From Candidatus Aminicenantota bacterium (lineage in GTDB: Bacteria; Acidobacteriota; Aminicenantia; UBA2199), in contig CP070627.1 of the NCBI GenBank assembly GCA_020355945.1, positions 591,333-605,412 on the forward strand: 14,080 bases of DNA. The letters run 5' to 3'. Under the pieces are notes generated by a model. It saw only the letters and a list, made by a program, of their open reading frames with translations, did not search any database and had not been told where the DNA came from. Both the position numbers and the translations under genes were made by a program. Positions 13,908 to 14,080 of this stretch are shown here, in pieces. Positions within the stretch are counted from its first letter, which is position 1. Every line of letters starts with the position of its first letter.

Positions 13908-13937
13908 CTCTGTGACCTCTGTGTCCTCTGTGGCTAA
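13908..13937. repeat. 9-bp tandem repeat CTCTGTGNC x3 with inverted TTAGCCAC tail
   Basis: CTCTGTGAC (13908), CTCTGTGTC (13917) and CTCTGTGGC (13926) are exact 9-bp periods. They end in GTGGCTAA (13930-13937), the reverse complement of the TTAGCCAC head of the array at 1955. The repeat lies in the short gap between two convergent genes. Confidence 0.65.
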
Positions 13938-13938
13938 A

Positions 13939-14080
13939 TTAATTTTGTCTAAACTTCGGGTCCAACCGGATAAGGATATACCTCTTGCTCATCTTCTTAT
14001 CCCTATTTTTTTCGATAAACACAAACCGGTATTCCCCGATAAACCCCGGACCCGGCTGCCAATAGAACTTTCCGGCTTCC
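13939..14080 (-). CDS. C-terminal end of an Ig-fold-like protein (5' end beyond window)
   Basis: The minus-strand frame is open from the right edge to TAA at 13939-13941, giving 46 residues. It begins EAGKFYWQPGPGFIGEYRFV and ends KKMSKRYILIRLDPKFRQN. The W-Q-P-G-P-G-F-x-G-E-Y-R-F pattern resembles the last strands of Ig-like/cadherin-type repeats in bacterial surface proteins. Codon-level coherence contrasts with the other two frames, which have stops or no such pattern. Only the tail is visible, so function and length are unknown. Confidence 0.6.
   Translation of the reverse strand, partial: EAGKFYWQPGPGFIGEYRFVFIEKNRDKKMSKRYILIRLDPKFRQN

Overview
The window looks like an accessory, defence-island-type stretch of a bacterial chromosome. 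It is AT-rich and carries many short dispersed repeats. It holds a cobalamin-type radical SAM fragment, large TPR proteins, a CHAT protease-STAND fusion and toxin-antitoxin genes. This mix is common in large, repeat-rich genomes of uncultured lineages (Acidobacteriota/Aminicenantes-like or Desulfobacterota-like), but nothing here fixes the taxonomy. There are no rRNA, tRNA, CRISPR, phage or intact transposase genes.

Layout, left to right. (1) 1-1034, + strand: 3' part of a radical SAM gene that is open at the window edge and has a GC-rich palindromic element in its reading frame, followed by a bidirectional-looking terminator. (2) 1090-1882, - strand: a HepT/MntA (HEPN-MNT) toxin-antitoxin pair with intact motifs. 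(3) 2071-5009, - strand: a two-gene operon of a P-loop ATPase and a TPR protein whose N-terminal domain looks like an inactive STAND-type NTPase. (4) 5156-8487: a 3.3-kb cassette bounded by a perfect 30-nt inverted repeat. It contains two convergent genes, an HNH nuclease/pentapeptide-repeat multidomain protein (+) and a PLP-dependent aminotransferase-like enzyme (-). (5) 8529-11690, - strand: a CHAT-NB-ARC-TPR protein of about 1,053 residues. (6) 11747-12350: a repeat-rich spacer without a convincing gene. (7) 12351-12784, + strand: an antitoxin with a strong promoter and a truncated PIN-domain toxin, i.e. a decayed VapBC-type pair. (8) 13042-13893, + strand: an exported Pro/Lys-rich protein. 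(9) 13939-14080, - strand: the C-terminal end of a further protein, probably with an Ig-like fold.

How the genes may work together (inference). Regions 3-5 form a block of signal-transducing NTPases (ATPase plus inactive STAND-like partner; CHAT-NB-ARC-TPR) around an HNH nuclease carrying an effector-associated-like domain. This is the composition of a bacterial NLR-like conflict system, in which an NTPase/TPR sensor would gate a protease and a nuclease. The 30-nt inverted repeat around the nuclease and aminotransferase genes suggests either an inserted cassette or an invertible segment. A consensus-like promoter just outside its right end reads into whichever gene lies there. Several minus-strand genes have their own sigma70-like promoter with a 17-bp spacer. 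A GGATAA/TTATCC palindrome in the divergent 5010-5206 region is a candidate operator. No function in this block has been tested; it is read from domain composition and DNA signals only.
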